From: Janthinobacterium lividum
GTDB taxonomy: Bacteria > Pseudomonadota > Gammaproteobacteria > Burkholderiales > Burkholderiaceae_D
Direction: 5' to 3'
DNA length: 64,000 nucleotides
Assembly: GCF_023509035.1 (NCBI RefSeq)
Contig: NZ_CP075583.1
Coordinates: forward strand, 4,216,001 to 4,280,000
Both the position numbers and the translations under genes were made by a program. The notes beneath the pieces were generated by a model. It saw only the letters and a program-made list of their open reading frames with translations, ran no database searches and had not been told where the DNA came from. Below, piece after piece: positions 18,696 to 27,637 of this stretch; within the stretch, counting starts at the first letter, position 1; each line of letters opens with the position of its first letter.

Positions 18696-19758
18696 GCTGC
18701 CTTCTGGCAGGCAAGGACTGCAGCTGGTAGTAACAATCGGCAATCTGCGCCGCCACCCGTTCCCATGTAAAGCGTTCCACCAGGGCTTGCACACGGCAGC
18801 GTTCGGGCTGCAGCGCCAGCAGTTCAAGGATGGCCTGGCGCTGCGCGGCGCCGTCGTTCCAGGCCACCTTGCGCAGCGCGAACGCGGAGTCGGGCAAGTC
18901 CAGCGCGCTTTGCGCCGTCATGACGACGGGCGTGCCGGCCGCCAGCGCTTCGAGCACGCTCAAGGGAAACACTTCGCCCTGGCTGGGCAAGGCCGCCACG
19001 GCCGCCGCATGGTAGGCGCTGGCCAGCAGCGGGTCGGCGTGGTCGAGCGCGCCCAGCCAGCTGACGTGCGGCAAGTCCAGCAATTGCTGCAGATATGCTT
19101 GCTGTTCGCGCGGCGCGGCGCCGATCAGCACCAGGGGCAAGCCGGCGCCCGCCAGCGCCTGCGCCAGTCCCAGCTGGTTTTTATACGGCGAAATGCTGCC
19201 CGTCATCAGCACGAACGGCCCGGCGATACCCGTCTCGCGAAGGAATAAATCGCCATTGGCCGTGAAGAAATGCGGGTTGATCCCATTCGGCAAGACGCGG
19301 ATGGCGTCGGCCCGCATGCCGAAACCGTGCACGATGGCGTCGCGCTCAGCCTCGCCCAAGGCGATCACCACGTCGGCCAGCTGCAAGGCGCGCCGCGTTT
19401 GCGCATAGCTCGTTTGCACCATCCATTCCGTCAGGCGCCCTGCCAGGCGGTCGGCCAGCCGCGCGCGCCAGGCGCTGGCGCGGCCCCAGCCCGGCGACAG
19501 CAGCGGCGACAGCACCACGGGCACGCCTTGCTCGCTGGCCATTTCCATGATGCGGTAAGTGCCATTGCTCGCCGAAAATACATGCAGCACGTCGAAATCG
19601 GCCAGCCGCTCATGGTTGGCGTCGACCAGCTGCACTTCCAGGGCGCGCGCCGCCTGCTGGGGCAGCCGGTTCAGCGCGGCAATGGTTTCGCGCACCTGGA
19701 TCTGCAAGCCGCCGTCGCGCTGGAACAGCATCGGGTAGGACAAGATACCGACACGCAT
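18685..19758 (-). CDS. GT4 family glycosyltransferase
   Basis: A 357-residue GT-B glycosyltransferase. N-terminal MRVGILSYPMLFQRDGGLQ, the VLPNGINPHFF linker strand and the donor-binding block GEVFPLSVLEALAAGTPVV are visible. ATG 19758 is chosen because AGGA stands about seven bases upstream; ATG 19764 is possible. It lies between the flippase and the MBOAT gene in one minus-strand operon. Sugar specificity unknown. Confidence 0.85.
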   Translation of the reverse strand: MRVGILSYPMLFQRDGGLQIQVRETIAALNRLPQQAARALEVQLVDANHERLADFDVLHVFSASNGTYRIMEMASEQGVPVVLSPLLSPGWGRASAWRARLADRLAGRLTEWMVQTSYAQTRRALQLADVVIALGEAERDAIVHGFGMRADAIRVLPNGINPHFFTANGDLFLRETGIAGPFVLMTGSISPYKNQLGLAQALAGAGLPLVLIGAAPREQQAYLQQLLDLPHVSWLGALDHADPLLASAYHAAAVAALPSQGEVFPLSVLEALAAGTPVVMTAQSALDLPDSAFALRKVAWNDGAAQRQAILELLALQPERCRVQALVERFTWERVAAQIADCYYQLQSLPARRQHAV

Positions 19759-19795
19759 GGTCATCCTTTCGTGCGTTCGCGCCGATACCAAAGGC

Positions 19796-21274
19796 TCAGT
19801 GCGGTGATTTGACTGCCAGCCAGCGGCCAGCCAGCTTGCGTTGCAATAACAAAAATTCGCCCGCGAGTTCATGCCTCAACAGGAACAGACCGGCCAGCCA
19901 GCACAGCAAGGTGGTCAGCGCAGTACCCGTCAGCGCCAGCAGCGCCGGCGTATCGATGGGCAGCCACAGCAGTGAAGCGACGGGCGCGACGCCACTGAAG
20001 CCGCAGAGCAGCAGACTCTTGCGCAAGGCCCGCGCCAGGATGCGCCAGTCCAGTGCGCTCAAACGGCGCAGGCTGCCGTAGTTCAGCCAGCTGCGCAGCA
20101 CGCTGCTGAGCACCACGGCCCAGGCCACCGCCACCAGACCGAACGGCGCCGCAGCCAGCAGCAGCGCCACTTTCAAGCTGCCGGCCCACGCATCGAGCCG
20201 TACCTGCGCATGCAACTGGCCCGTCGCCACGAACAGGTAGCGGGCCATGCTGAACATGCTATACACGGCCGAGGACAGGCACATGATGCGGATCAAGGGC
20301 ACACAGTCCAGCCATTGCGTGCCATACAACACCTTGACCAGGGGCAAAGCCATGCAGGCGAGGAAGAGAAAAAACGGCCAGGCCAGCGCCGTCATGTAGC
20401 TGATCGTGCGCAGATACACGAGCTCCGCCCCGCCCTGTCCGCCCTGGCCTCCCCCTTCCCGCGCGCGGGCCGCGAACAGGGGAAACACCACGGGCGAGAT
20501 GGCGCTGGTGATGGCCTGGTTAAAAATATTCAGCACGCTTTGCGCCTTGCCGAACAGGGCCAGGCTTTCAATGCCGATCAGCTTGCCGATGATGAGGTCC
20601 GGCGCCGCCACGCCCGCCTCGTCGACGAGACCGCCACCCGTCGCATACGCGCCAAAACGGGCGATGGCGCCCATGCCGCGCCGCCCCGGCAGCCACGGCA
20701 GTTCGCCCGGCCGCACCAGCAGGCTTACCAGCAGTGACGCGCAGGAACCGGCCAGCGCCGCCCATACCATGCTCATATAACTGTAGCCATGCAGCGCCAG
20801 CAGCACGGCCACCAGCAGGTTGACCACGCTATTGGCCGCGTTGATGGCGTAGATGGCGCGAAAGCGCAGCTGCCGGCGCAGCATCGGCAAGGTCAAGGCG
20901 CTGAACGGGATCAGGAGGAAATTGATCGCCAGCAGGCGCAGCACCAGGGTCAGCCGTGGCTCGCCATAGAAATGCGCGAGCGGCGCGCTGGCCAGCAGCA
21001 CCAGGCCCGCCAGCAGCCAGGCGACGAGCAGGCTGGTGGCCAGCGCGGCGCGCAATTTCACGGCATCGAGCTGCTTTTCCTGGATCAGATATTGCCCCAC
21101 GCCAAAATCGCGCACCACTTGCGCCAGCGCCACCAGCACGGCACCCAGCGAATACACGCCCACTTCGGCCGGCGTAAGCAGGCGCGACAGCACCATGGTC
21201 GCGACGATGCCCAGCAGCAGCACCGTGTATTTTTCGGCAAACGAAAAGAAGAACGAATGGCGGGTGGCGCTCAT
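19796..21274 (-). CDS. Polysaccharide flippase (Wzx/PST family)
   Basis: A 492-residue membrane protein with about twelve to fourteen hydrophobic segments. The N-terminal pattern MVLSRLLTPAEVGVYSLGAV and FGVGQYLIQE is characteristic of Wzx/RfbX-type lipid-linked oligosaccharide flippases (MOP superfamily). It would move undecaprenyl-linked repeat units to the periplasmic face for polymerisation. It sits 15 bases downstream of the GT2-GT4 gene and 37 bases upstream of the GT4 gene on the same strand. Confidence 0.88.
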   Translation of the reverse strand: MSATRHSFFFSFAEKYTVLLLGIVATMVLSRLLTPAEVGVYSLGAVLVALAQVVRDFGVGQYLIQEKQLDAVKLRAALATSLLVAWLLAGLVLLASAPLAHFYGEPRLTLVLRLLAINFLLIPFSALTLPMLRRQLRFRAIYAINAANSVVNLLVAVLLALHGYSYMSMVWAALAGSCASLLVSLLVRPGELPWLPGRRGMGAIARFGAYATGGGLVDEAGVAAPDLIIGKLIGIESLALFGKAQSVLNIFNQAITSAISPVVFPLFAARAREGGGQGGQGGAELVYLRTISYMTALAWPFFLFLACMALPLVKVLYGTQWLDCVPLIRIMCLSSAVYSMFSMARYLFVATGQLHAQVRLDAWAGSLKVALLLAAAPFGLVAVAWAVVLSSVLRSWLNYGSLRRLSALDWRILARALRKSLLLCGFSGVAPVASLLWLPIDTPALLALTGTALTTLLCWLAGLFLLRHELAGEFLLLQRKLAGRWLAVKSPH

Positions 21275-21289
21275 GCGGGCCGCCCGCGC

Positions 21290-23380
21290 CTACACGAGGC
21301 CGGCATAGAACTGACGCAACTGGCGCTCCAGGCGCGGCATCGAATAGCGCTGCACGGTTTCCTCGCGGGCCAGCTGTCCCATGCGCGCGCGCCGGGGCGC
21401 ATCGGCCAAGAGCTGCGCCACGGCCGCGCAGGCAGCGTGCTCGTCGTCGAGCGGCAGCAGCATGCCGCCTGCGCTGTCGTGCAAGATATCGTGGGTGCCC
21501 GGCACATCCGTGCCCACGGCCGGCACGCCGCAAGCCATGGCTTCGATGGTAGCGATGCCGAAGCCTTCGTTTTTACTCAGCAGCACATGCAGGTCGAAGG
21601 CCGGCATCAGCAGTTCGACGCGCTGCTGGAAACCGGCAAACACCACGCGGCCCTGCAAACCCGTCTGTTGCGCCTGCAGCCGCAGCGTGGCTTCCAGAGG
21701 CCCCGTGCCCACCAGCACCAGATATAACTGGGGAAACTGCGGCGCCAGGCGGGCAAACAGGGCCAGCAGCGCTTGCGGACGCTTTTGCGCGGAGAGTCTC
21801 GCCACGGCCCCCAGTACCAGAGAGTCCGGCGGCAGCCCGAGTTGCCGCCGTGCCTGCACTTTCCGTTCGGGCGAGACGATAAATGTGTCCGTATCGACGC
21901 CGTTGGGAATGACGGCCAGCCGCGTTTCCGGCGCCAGCATGTCGCGGTACAGGTCGAGGAAATGCCGCATGGACGAGGCCGACACGGCATACACGCCTTT
22001 GACGCTGAGAAACGCTTCCTGCAAGCGGGGCCGCTGCCAGTCGCTGAACGGCTCCAGAGGAAACGCATTGTGCACGCTGATCACGGCCGGCAAACGGCAT
22101 TGCCGGGCCAGCCACAGGATGGAAGCACCATAACTGGTCCAGCAAAACGCCACGTGGACGAGGTCTGGCCGCAGCCGCCGCAGCCGCCAAGCGCCCGTCA
22201 GCCTGGCGCGCAGCCAATTCCAGCGGCGCCAGGCCCAGTGTTCGAGAAACAAGGGCGGTTCATAGACGCGCACTTGCAGATGCTGCGCGCGCAAGCCTTG
22301 CACCCATAGGCTAAAACCGGGAAAGCGTCGCAGCGCCAGCACGCTGTCATAGCCGTTCGCGCCCAGCATTTTGGCCTCTTGCGCCATGCGCAGCTCCATG
22401 CCGCCCAGCTCGCCCGAATAACTGCTGATGACGATGCGCGGCAGGCGTTTGCGCCGTCCCCGCCACGCTTCATGGAAGAAACCGCGCAGCCAGGCCCGTT
22501 CCCACTGGCGCAGGAACAGGTCGGCGTGGTCGCGCCGCAGCCAGGCCCGCACGGCGCCGAGGGAGTCGCGCACATATCTCCCCAGCATCCAGCGGGGCAC
22601 ACCGAGAAACTCCACGCTGGGCGCAAAGGTCGCCAGCCGGCACTGGCCCCGCCCAAACAGCATGGCGCGGCGCAGTATCCAGGTGCGCTGCACTTGCGGG
22701 ACGCGGATGATGTGCGCCACTCTGGCTTGCGGACAGAACCAGGACGGATTGCCGGCCGCATGCATCTCCAGGTTGAGCCGGGTTTCGCTGCCCATGGCGT
22801 AATTGGCCCCCTGCGGGCCGATGCTTTCGTCATAGCGGGCGCCCGCCTCGAAGATGCGGCGGCGAATCGCCATGTTGGCGCCCCAGACTAAGCCCGGATA
22901 GATGGGGGCGTCGCGCAAATCGGGGCTGGTGATGCCCCACGTCAAGCCAACGGGGGTCAGGCGCAGCAGCCAGTGGGCCGGTTGTTCGCGCCAGGCGGGC
23001 ACGATGGCGCCGCCGAACAGGGCGTAACCGGGGTGGCTGCGCGCGCTGTCCTGCAAGCGGCACAGCCAGTCGGATGCCGGCATGGCATCGTCGTCGCCAA
23101 ACACGAACAGTTCGCTGCCGTCGCCTCCCTGGCGCAAGGCATGTTCGACGGCCCCGTTCAGGGCGGGGCTGCGGCCGCGCCGCGCCACGTAGACGGAACT
23201 CAAGGGCAAGCGGCCGCGGAAGGCGGCGATCACCTGGGCGGTGGCATCCGTGCTGCCATTGTCGGCGATGAGCAGCCGCCAGCCGCCCACGGGCGCACGC
23301 AGTCCCATGTAGGCGCGCAATACCTGGGGCAAGGTGCCGGCGCCATTGTAGGTCGCCATGAGAACGGTCAACAAGGACAT
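21290..23380 (-). CDS. Bifunctional glycosyltransferase, GT2 and GT4 domains fused
   Basis: A 696-residue protein with two glycosyltransferase domains. Residues 1 to about 300 are GT-A family 2 (LMATYNGAGTLPQVL, LIADNGSTDAT, and FGDDDAMPASDW as the DXD site). Residues about 315-696 are a GT-B family 4 domain starting RIVISSYSGELGGMELR, with VIPNGVDTDTF and the donor motif NEGFGIATIEAMACG. It would add two successive sugars. AAGGAGG precedes ATG 23380. It is the first gene of the minus-strand operon that continues with flippase, GT4, MBOAT and SGNH genes, and is divergent from the polymerase-like gene. Confidence 0.88.
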   Translation of the reverse strand: MSLLTVLMATYNGAGTLPQVLRAYMGLRAPVGGWRLLIADNGSTDATAQVIAAFRGRLPLSSVYVARRGRSPALNGAVEHALRQGGDGSELFVFGDDDAMPASDWLCRLQDSARSHPGYALFGGAIVPAWREQPAHWLLRLTPVGLTWGITSPDLRDAPIYPGLVWGANMAIRRRIFEAGARYDESIGPQGANYAMGSETRLNLEMHAAGNPSWFCPQARVAHIIRVPQVQRTWILRRAMLFGRGQCRLATFAPSVEFLGVPRWMLGRYVRDSLGAVRAWLRRDHADLFLRQWERAWLRGFFHEAWRGRRKRLPRIVISSYSGELGGMELRMAQEAKMLGANGYDSVLALRRFPGFSLWVQGLRAQHLQVRVYEPPLFLEHWAWRRWNWLRARLTGAWRLRRLRPDLVHVAFCWTSYGASILWLARQCRLPAVISVHNAFPLEPFSDWQRPRLQEAFLSVKGVYAVSASSMRHFLDLYRDMLAPETRLAVIPNGVDTDTFIVSPERKVQARRQLGLPPDSLVLGAVARLSAQKRPQALLALFARLAPQFPQLYLVLVGTGPLEATLRLQAQQTGLQGRVVFAGFQQRVELLMPAFDLHVLLSKNEGFGIATIEAMACGVPAVGTDVPGTHDILHDSAGGMLLPLDDEHAACAAVAQLLADAPRRARMGQLAREETVQRYSMPRLERQLRQFYAGLV

Positions 23381-23527
23381 GCCTCCTTGGTCTTACCATA
23401 ACAAAACGATGTAAAGACTCAACAACGTGCTGGACAGTGTTGAGCCAGTGTACTGAGCCTGCCCGCCAGCCCGTTGACAGGCATCAAGACCTTGCCAAGC
23501 CGGGCAAAAACCAGGAGCGTCCCCTTC

Positions 23528-24826
23528 ATGCGCGACATACTGATTACCATCATCATCCTGGGTTCGCTGCCCTTCATCCTGAAGTCGCCAGCCATCGGCG
23601 GCCTGATGTGGGTCTGGGTCAGCGTGATGAACCCGCACACGCAAGCCTGGGGCTTTGCCACCCACTTGCCGTTCGCCTTCATCATCGCCATCGCCACCAT
23701 GCTCAGCCTGCTCATGACGCGCGAGCCGAAAAGCTTGCCGCTCACGCCCGTCAGCGTGCTGCTGCTGCTGCTTGTCATGTGGATGAATGTCACGGCCCCG
23801 TTCGCCCTGCTGCCGGAATCGTCGTGGGTGCAGTGGAACAAGGTCATGAAGATCATGCTGATGAGCTTTGTCATCATGATGGTGATACGCACGCGGCGCG
23901 ACATCGTGCGCCTCGTGTGGGTGCTGGTGGGTTCGATCGGCTATTACGGCGTGAAAGGCGGCATCTTCACCATCCGCAGCGGCGGCACGGAGCGGGTCTG
24001 GGGGCCGGAAGATACGTTTATTGGGGATAACAATTCCCTGGCCCTGGCCCTGATCATCACCATCCCCCTCATGTATTATTTGCAGCAAAACACGGACAAG
24101 CGCTGGGTGCGCCATGGCTTGTCCGCGGCGATGCTGCTGTCGGCCTTGGCCGCGCTGGGCTCGTATTCGCGCGGCGGGCTGCTGGCCATTGCCGCCATGG
24201 GCCTGTTCATGTGGCTGAAAAGCGACCGCAAGTTGGTGCTGGGCGCGCTGCTCGGTGCGGTCGCGCCGCTGCTGCTGGCCTTTATGCCCGAGCGCTGGGC
24301 CGAGCGCATGGACACCATCAACACGTATCAGGACGATGTTTCCGCCATGGGCCGCGTGAATGCCTGGCGCATGGCGTGGAACCTGGCGCGCGACCGTTTT
24401 CCTGGCGGCGGTTTCGACGTTTCCGACGCCGCCATCTTTGCCCGCTACGCGCCGAACCCGATGGATGTGCATGCGGCGCACAGCATTTATTTCCAGGCGC
24501 TGGGCGAACACGGCTTTGTCGGCTTGCTGATTTACCTGGCGCTGGGCATCGCCACCTGGCGCTCGGCGGCCGCCATCATCCGCCGCACGCGGAGCAAGCC
24601 GGAACTGCGCTGGGCGCACGGCCTGGCCACCATGAGCCAGGCCAGCTTGATCGGCTTTGCCGTGGGCGGCGCCTTCCTCAGCCTGCTGTACTTCGACATG
24701 CCGTATTACCTGATGGCCGCCCTGATCGCCACGCGCATCATTGTCGAGCAGCAGGCCCCCACCCTCACCCCCACCTCTACATCGCGTCAGGCCAGGCCCC
24801 GGGCCGCCATCGCGGAGCAGCCATGA
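23528..24826 (+). CDS. Exosortase-A-associated O-antigen ligase/polymerase-like protein (TIGR03097-like)
   Basis: A 432-residue inner-membrane protein with about ten to twelve hydrophobic segments, of the putative O-glycosylation ligase group tied to exosortase A. The periplasmic-loop motifs ALGSYSRGGLLAI and HAAHSIYFQALGEHGFVGL are typical of the Wzy/WaaL superfamily. Start ATG 23528 is supported by AGGAG about ten bases ahead and by the MRDILITIIILG opening. Role: polymerising the repeat units or transferring glycan to protein; the sequence does not decide. ATGA overlap with the deacetylase. Confidence 0.87.
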   Translation: MRDILITIIILGSLPFILKSPAIGGLMWVWVSVMNPHTQAWGFATHLPFAFIIAIATMLSLLMTREPKSLPLTPVSVLLLLLVMWMNVTAPFALLPESSWVQWNKVMKIMLMSFVIMMVIRTRRDIVRLVWVLVGSIGYYGVKGGIFTIRSGGTERVWGPEDTFIGDNNSLALALIITIPLMYYLQQNTDKRWVRHGLSAAMLLSALAALGSYSRGGLLAIAAMGLFMWLKSDRKLVLGALLGAVAPLLLAFMPERWAERMDTINTYQDDVSAMGRVNAWRMAWNLARDRFPGGGFDVSDAAIFARYAPNPMDVHAAHSIYFQALGEHGFVGLLIYLALGIATWRSAAAIIRRTRSKPELRWAHGLATMSQASLIGFAVGGAFLSLLYFDMPYYLMAALIATRIIVEQQAPTLTPTSTSRQARPRAAIAEQP

Positions 24827-25758
24827 CGGCCACCTTGTCCATCTTGATTTACCACCGCGTGCTGGCGCGGCCAGACCCCCTGTTTCCCGGCGAAGTCGAT
24901 GCGGCCCTGTTCGAGCGACAGTTGCGCCTCTTGAAACGTTTCTATACGCCGCTGCCGCTGGGCGACGCCGTGCAGCGGCTGCAGGATGGCTGCCTGCCGC
25001 CGCGCGCCGCCTGCATCACCTTTGACGACGGCTACGCGGACAATGCGCAAGTGGCCCTGCCGCTGCTGCAGCGCCACGGCTTGCACGCCACGTTTTTTAT
25101 CGCCACGGGCTACCTGGATGGCGGGCAGATGTGGAACGACACGGTGATCGACGCCGTGCGCCAGGCGTCCGCTCCCGTGCTGGACTTGCGCGAACACGAG
25201 CTGGGGACCTTCCCAATCGCCAGCCTGGCGCAGCGGCAGGCGGCCATCGCCACCTTGCTGGGCCAGCTCAAATACCTGCCGTTCGCCCGGCGCCAGCAAC
25301 TGGCCATGCAGATCCGCCGCCAGGCGGGCGCGGTTGCGAGCCCGCCAGCCATGCTGAGCACGGCGCAACTGCGCCAGTTACATGCGGCCGGCATGGCGCT
25401 GGGCGCGCACACGGCCAGCCATCCAATTTTGTCCACCTTGCCGGACCACGTCGCGCGGCTGGACATCGCCAACGGCAAGCGCCAGCTGGAAGCGCTGATA
25501 CAGACGCCCGTCACCCTGTTCGCTTACCCGAACGGCAAGGCCGGGCGCGACTATGGCGCGCCGCACGTGGCAATGGTCAACAGCCTGGGATTCAAGGCGG
25601 CCGTGGCGACGGACTGGGGCGTGGCGCGCCCCGGCGCGGGACTCGACCTGCTGCAACTGCCCCGCTTTACGCCGTGGGATCGAGGACGCCTGGCGTTTCT
25701 GTGGCGCATGCGGCAAAACCGCCGGCAAGCGCACCCAGCGCGCCCGGATGCTGGCTGA
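24823..25758 (+). CDS. Polysaccharide deacetylase (NodB/CE4 family)
   Basis: A 311-residue CE4 deacetylase. The metal-binding Asp pair is in ITFDDGYADNAQVAL and the His pair in GAHTASHPILSTL. FAYPNGKAGRDYG is the conserved Tyr/Pro motif. It removes N-acetyl groups from amino sugars of the polysaccharide. No clear signal peptide is seen, so cytoplasmic or atypical export. ATG 24823 overlaps the preceding stop. The 3' end overlaps the convergent amidotransferase gene by 92 bases, which is unusually long. Confidence 0.87.
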   Translation: MTATLSILIYHRVLARPDPLFPGEVDAALFERQLRLLKRFYTPLPLGDAVQRLQDGCLPPRAACITFDDGYADNAQVALPLLQRHGLHATFFIATGYLDGGQMWNDTVIDAVRQASAPVLDLREHELGTFPIASLAQRQAAIATLLGQLKYLPFARRQQLAMQIRRQAGAVASPPAMLSTAQLRQLHAAGMALGAHTASHPILSTLPDHVARLDIANGKRQLEALIQTPVTLFAYPNGKAGRDYGAPHVAMVNSLGFKAAVATDWGVARPGAGLDLLQLPRFTPWDRGRLAFLWRMRQNRRQAHPARPDAG

Positions 25759-27637
25759 GCCACTGTTCCAGCATCAGCAGCAGCCACACCATGGTGCCGT
25801 GATAGGCCGGATGTTCCGCCAGCAAGCGCCCTTGCAGATCGTCGATGAAGGCAGGCCGCACGATGCCGCGCCCGCGCAGCTGCGTCAGATTGTCAAACGC
25901 AAATTCGCGCAGCGGCGCGTGGCTGTGCAACCACTGGCCGAAGGGCAAGCCGAAGCCATGCTTTTTCTTGCGCACGATGGCCGGCGGCAGAATGTCCGCC
26001 AGCGCCCGCTTGAAGAAGGGCCGCAATTGCCTGCCGTCGAGCTTGTCCCGCGGCGCCAGGCGCGCAGCAAACGCCACCATCGCGTCGTGCAGGAAGGGAA
26101 ACGCCGCTTCCACGCCGGCCAGCTCACAGGCCTTGCGCACTTTGAACAGGTCGTTGTCGGCCAGGGTAAAGCGCATGTCCAGCGCCAGCAACTCATTGAT
26201 CTGGCTCAAGCCCTGGCCTTGTCGTTCCCAATACGCGCCATTCACGCAGCCGGGCGCCATGCCGGGGGCTATGGTATCGATGAAACCCGCTTCCAGCACC
26301 GTGCGGTGGCCATGGCGCAGCAGCAGATTGTAGCTTTCGAGGCGGGCCGGCAGCGGCAAGCTCGCTTGCTCGATGTAGCGGCGTGCCTTGTCGCCCAGCC
26401 GCCACGGCTTGCCCCTTTGCTGGCGGAAGAGCAGCGGCTCGATGACGGCCTGGCGCAACATGACGGGCAAGCGCTCGTACTGCGACAGCAAGGCCTGGTG
26501 CGCATAGCGCTCATTGCCGCCAAATAATTCATCGCCGCCGTCGCCGCCCAGGAGGCGCTTCACGCCATCCTCGCGCGCCATCTGCGCGCAATAAAAGGCG
26601 GGAATGGCCGACGCATTGCCGAAAGGCTGGTCGAAAATGGCCGCCATGGCGGGAATCGCGGCCAGCACGTCGTTTGGTGTCACGTAGCGCTCGTGGTGGA
26701 TGCTGCCCGCATGGCTGGCGGCCAGGCGCGCATACGCCATTTCGTCGTAGCCAGGCGCATCAAAGCCGATGGAATACGTGCGCGCGGGCCGGCCTGTCAC
26801 CTGGCCCATGATGGCGGCCAGGGTGGAACTGTCCGTGCCGCCGCTGAGAAACGCGCCCGTGTCCGCGCCATCCGCCCCCAGGCTGCTTTCCACGGCCTGG
26901 CGCAGCAAACGCAGGAATTCCTGCTTGTTGCTGGCAAAGGTCGCCCGCGTGCGCGCCACCGCCGGCTCCTGGAAGGTCAGCTGCCAGTAGCGGCCCTTGC
27001 ATTGCTTGCCGCCCCGCACATGCAGGTATTCGCCGGGCAGCAAGCGCTGCTGGCCCAGGTAAGCGGTGGCCGGGCCAGGTACCATGTGGAAGAACAGGTA
27101 GTGATACAGTGCTTGCGGATCGAGCGCGCCCCGCACGGACGGATGGGCCAGCATGGCATCCATTGAGGAGGCAAAGAACAGGCCTTGCGCATTGCTCGCA
27201 TAGCTGAGCGGATGCATGCCGGCGCGGTCCACGGCCAGCAGGGCCGAGCCGGAAAAGGCGTCGAGGATGGCCAAAGAGAATGGCCCGGACAGGCTGGCGC
27301 AGGCGGCCACGCCCCGGCTCAGCCACAGGGAAGCGAGGCGGCACGCCACATCGTCGGCCGAACCGTCGAGCATGGGCCGGCCCCAGATGGCCACTTGCAA
27401 GCCATCCTGCTGATATACATGGCGGCTGCCGTCGATGGCGGCCACGGCCACGCCGCCCACGTCGCTCAAGCTGGCGGCCAGGGGCGCGCTATCGAAACGC
27501 GACAAGGGCGCGGCCATGCTTGCCAGCGCGGTCTGCGCGGCGCTATCGGCTGCAGTGACGCTCTGCGCGGCGGCAAGGCCGGAGGTCCCGCCCGCCGCTC
27601 CGCCAGGCGCCGCCAGCCAACCGCACAGGCCGCTCAT
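25667..27637 (-). CDS. Asparagine-synthase-like amidotransferase, second copy
   Basis: A 656-residue asparagine-synthase-like protein. The synthetase half is complete: GAFLSGGTDSSTLAAIMGQ (pyrophosphatase loop), LLGGDGGDELFGGNERY, and KRALADILPPAIVRKKKHGF near the end. The N-terminal glutaminase half starts MSGLCGWLAA, so the only early Cys is residue 5, not the residue 2 nucleophile of working class II glutaminases, and it carries an Ala-rich stretch (residues 10-50). It may use free ammonia or a different amine. It overlaps the decarboxylase stop by ATGA and so belongs to the minus-strand ligase-decarboxylase operon. The last 30 residues overlap the deacetylase gene. Confidence 0.82.
   Translation of the reverse strand: MSGLCGWLAAPGGAAGGTSGLAAAQSVTAADSAAQTALASMAAPLSRFDSAPLAASLSDVGGVAVAAIDGSRHVYQQDGLQVAIWGRPMLDGSADDVACRLASLWLSRGVAACASLSGPFSLAILDAFSGSALLAVDRAGMHPLSYASNAQGLFFASSMDAMLAHPSVRGALDPQALYHYLFFHMVPGPATAYLGQQRLLPGEYLHVRGGKQCKGRYWQLTFQEPAVARTRATFASNKQEFLRLLRQAVESSLGADGADTGAFLSGGTDSSTLAAIMGQVTGRPARTYSIGFDAPGYDEMAYARLAASHAGSIHHERYVTPNDVLAAIPAMAAIFDQPFGNASAIPAFYCAQMAREDGVKRLLGGDGGDELFGGNERYAHQALLSQYERLPVMLRQAVIEPLLFRQQRGKPWRLGDKARRYIEQASLPLPARLESYNLLLRHGHRTVLEAGFIDTIAPGMAPGCVNGAYWERQGQGLSQINELLALDMRFTLADNDLFKVRKACELAGVEAAFPFLHDAMVAFAARLAPRDKLDGRQLRPFFKRALADILPPAIVRKKKHGFGLPFGQWLHSHAPLREFAFDNLTQLRGRGIVRPAFIDDLQGRLLAEHPAYHGTMVWLLLMLEQWLSQHPGALGALAGGFAACATETPGVLDPTA

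Noticed and set aside
23381..23527. Possible sigma-54 promoter (TGGCAAGGTCTTGAT on the minus strand)
   Set aside because: Spacing between the two elements is one base short and the -12 GC is missing.
23393..24619. 408-codon minus-strand frame opposite the polymerase-like gene
   Set aside because: Antisense shadow; the plus strand has clear membrane-protein motifs and a ribosome site.
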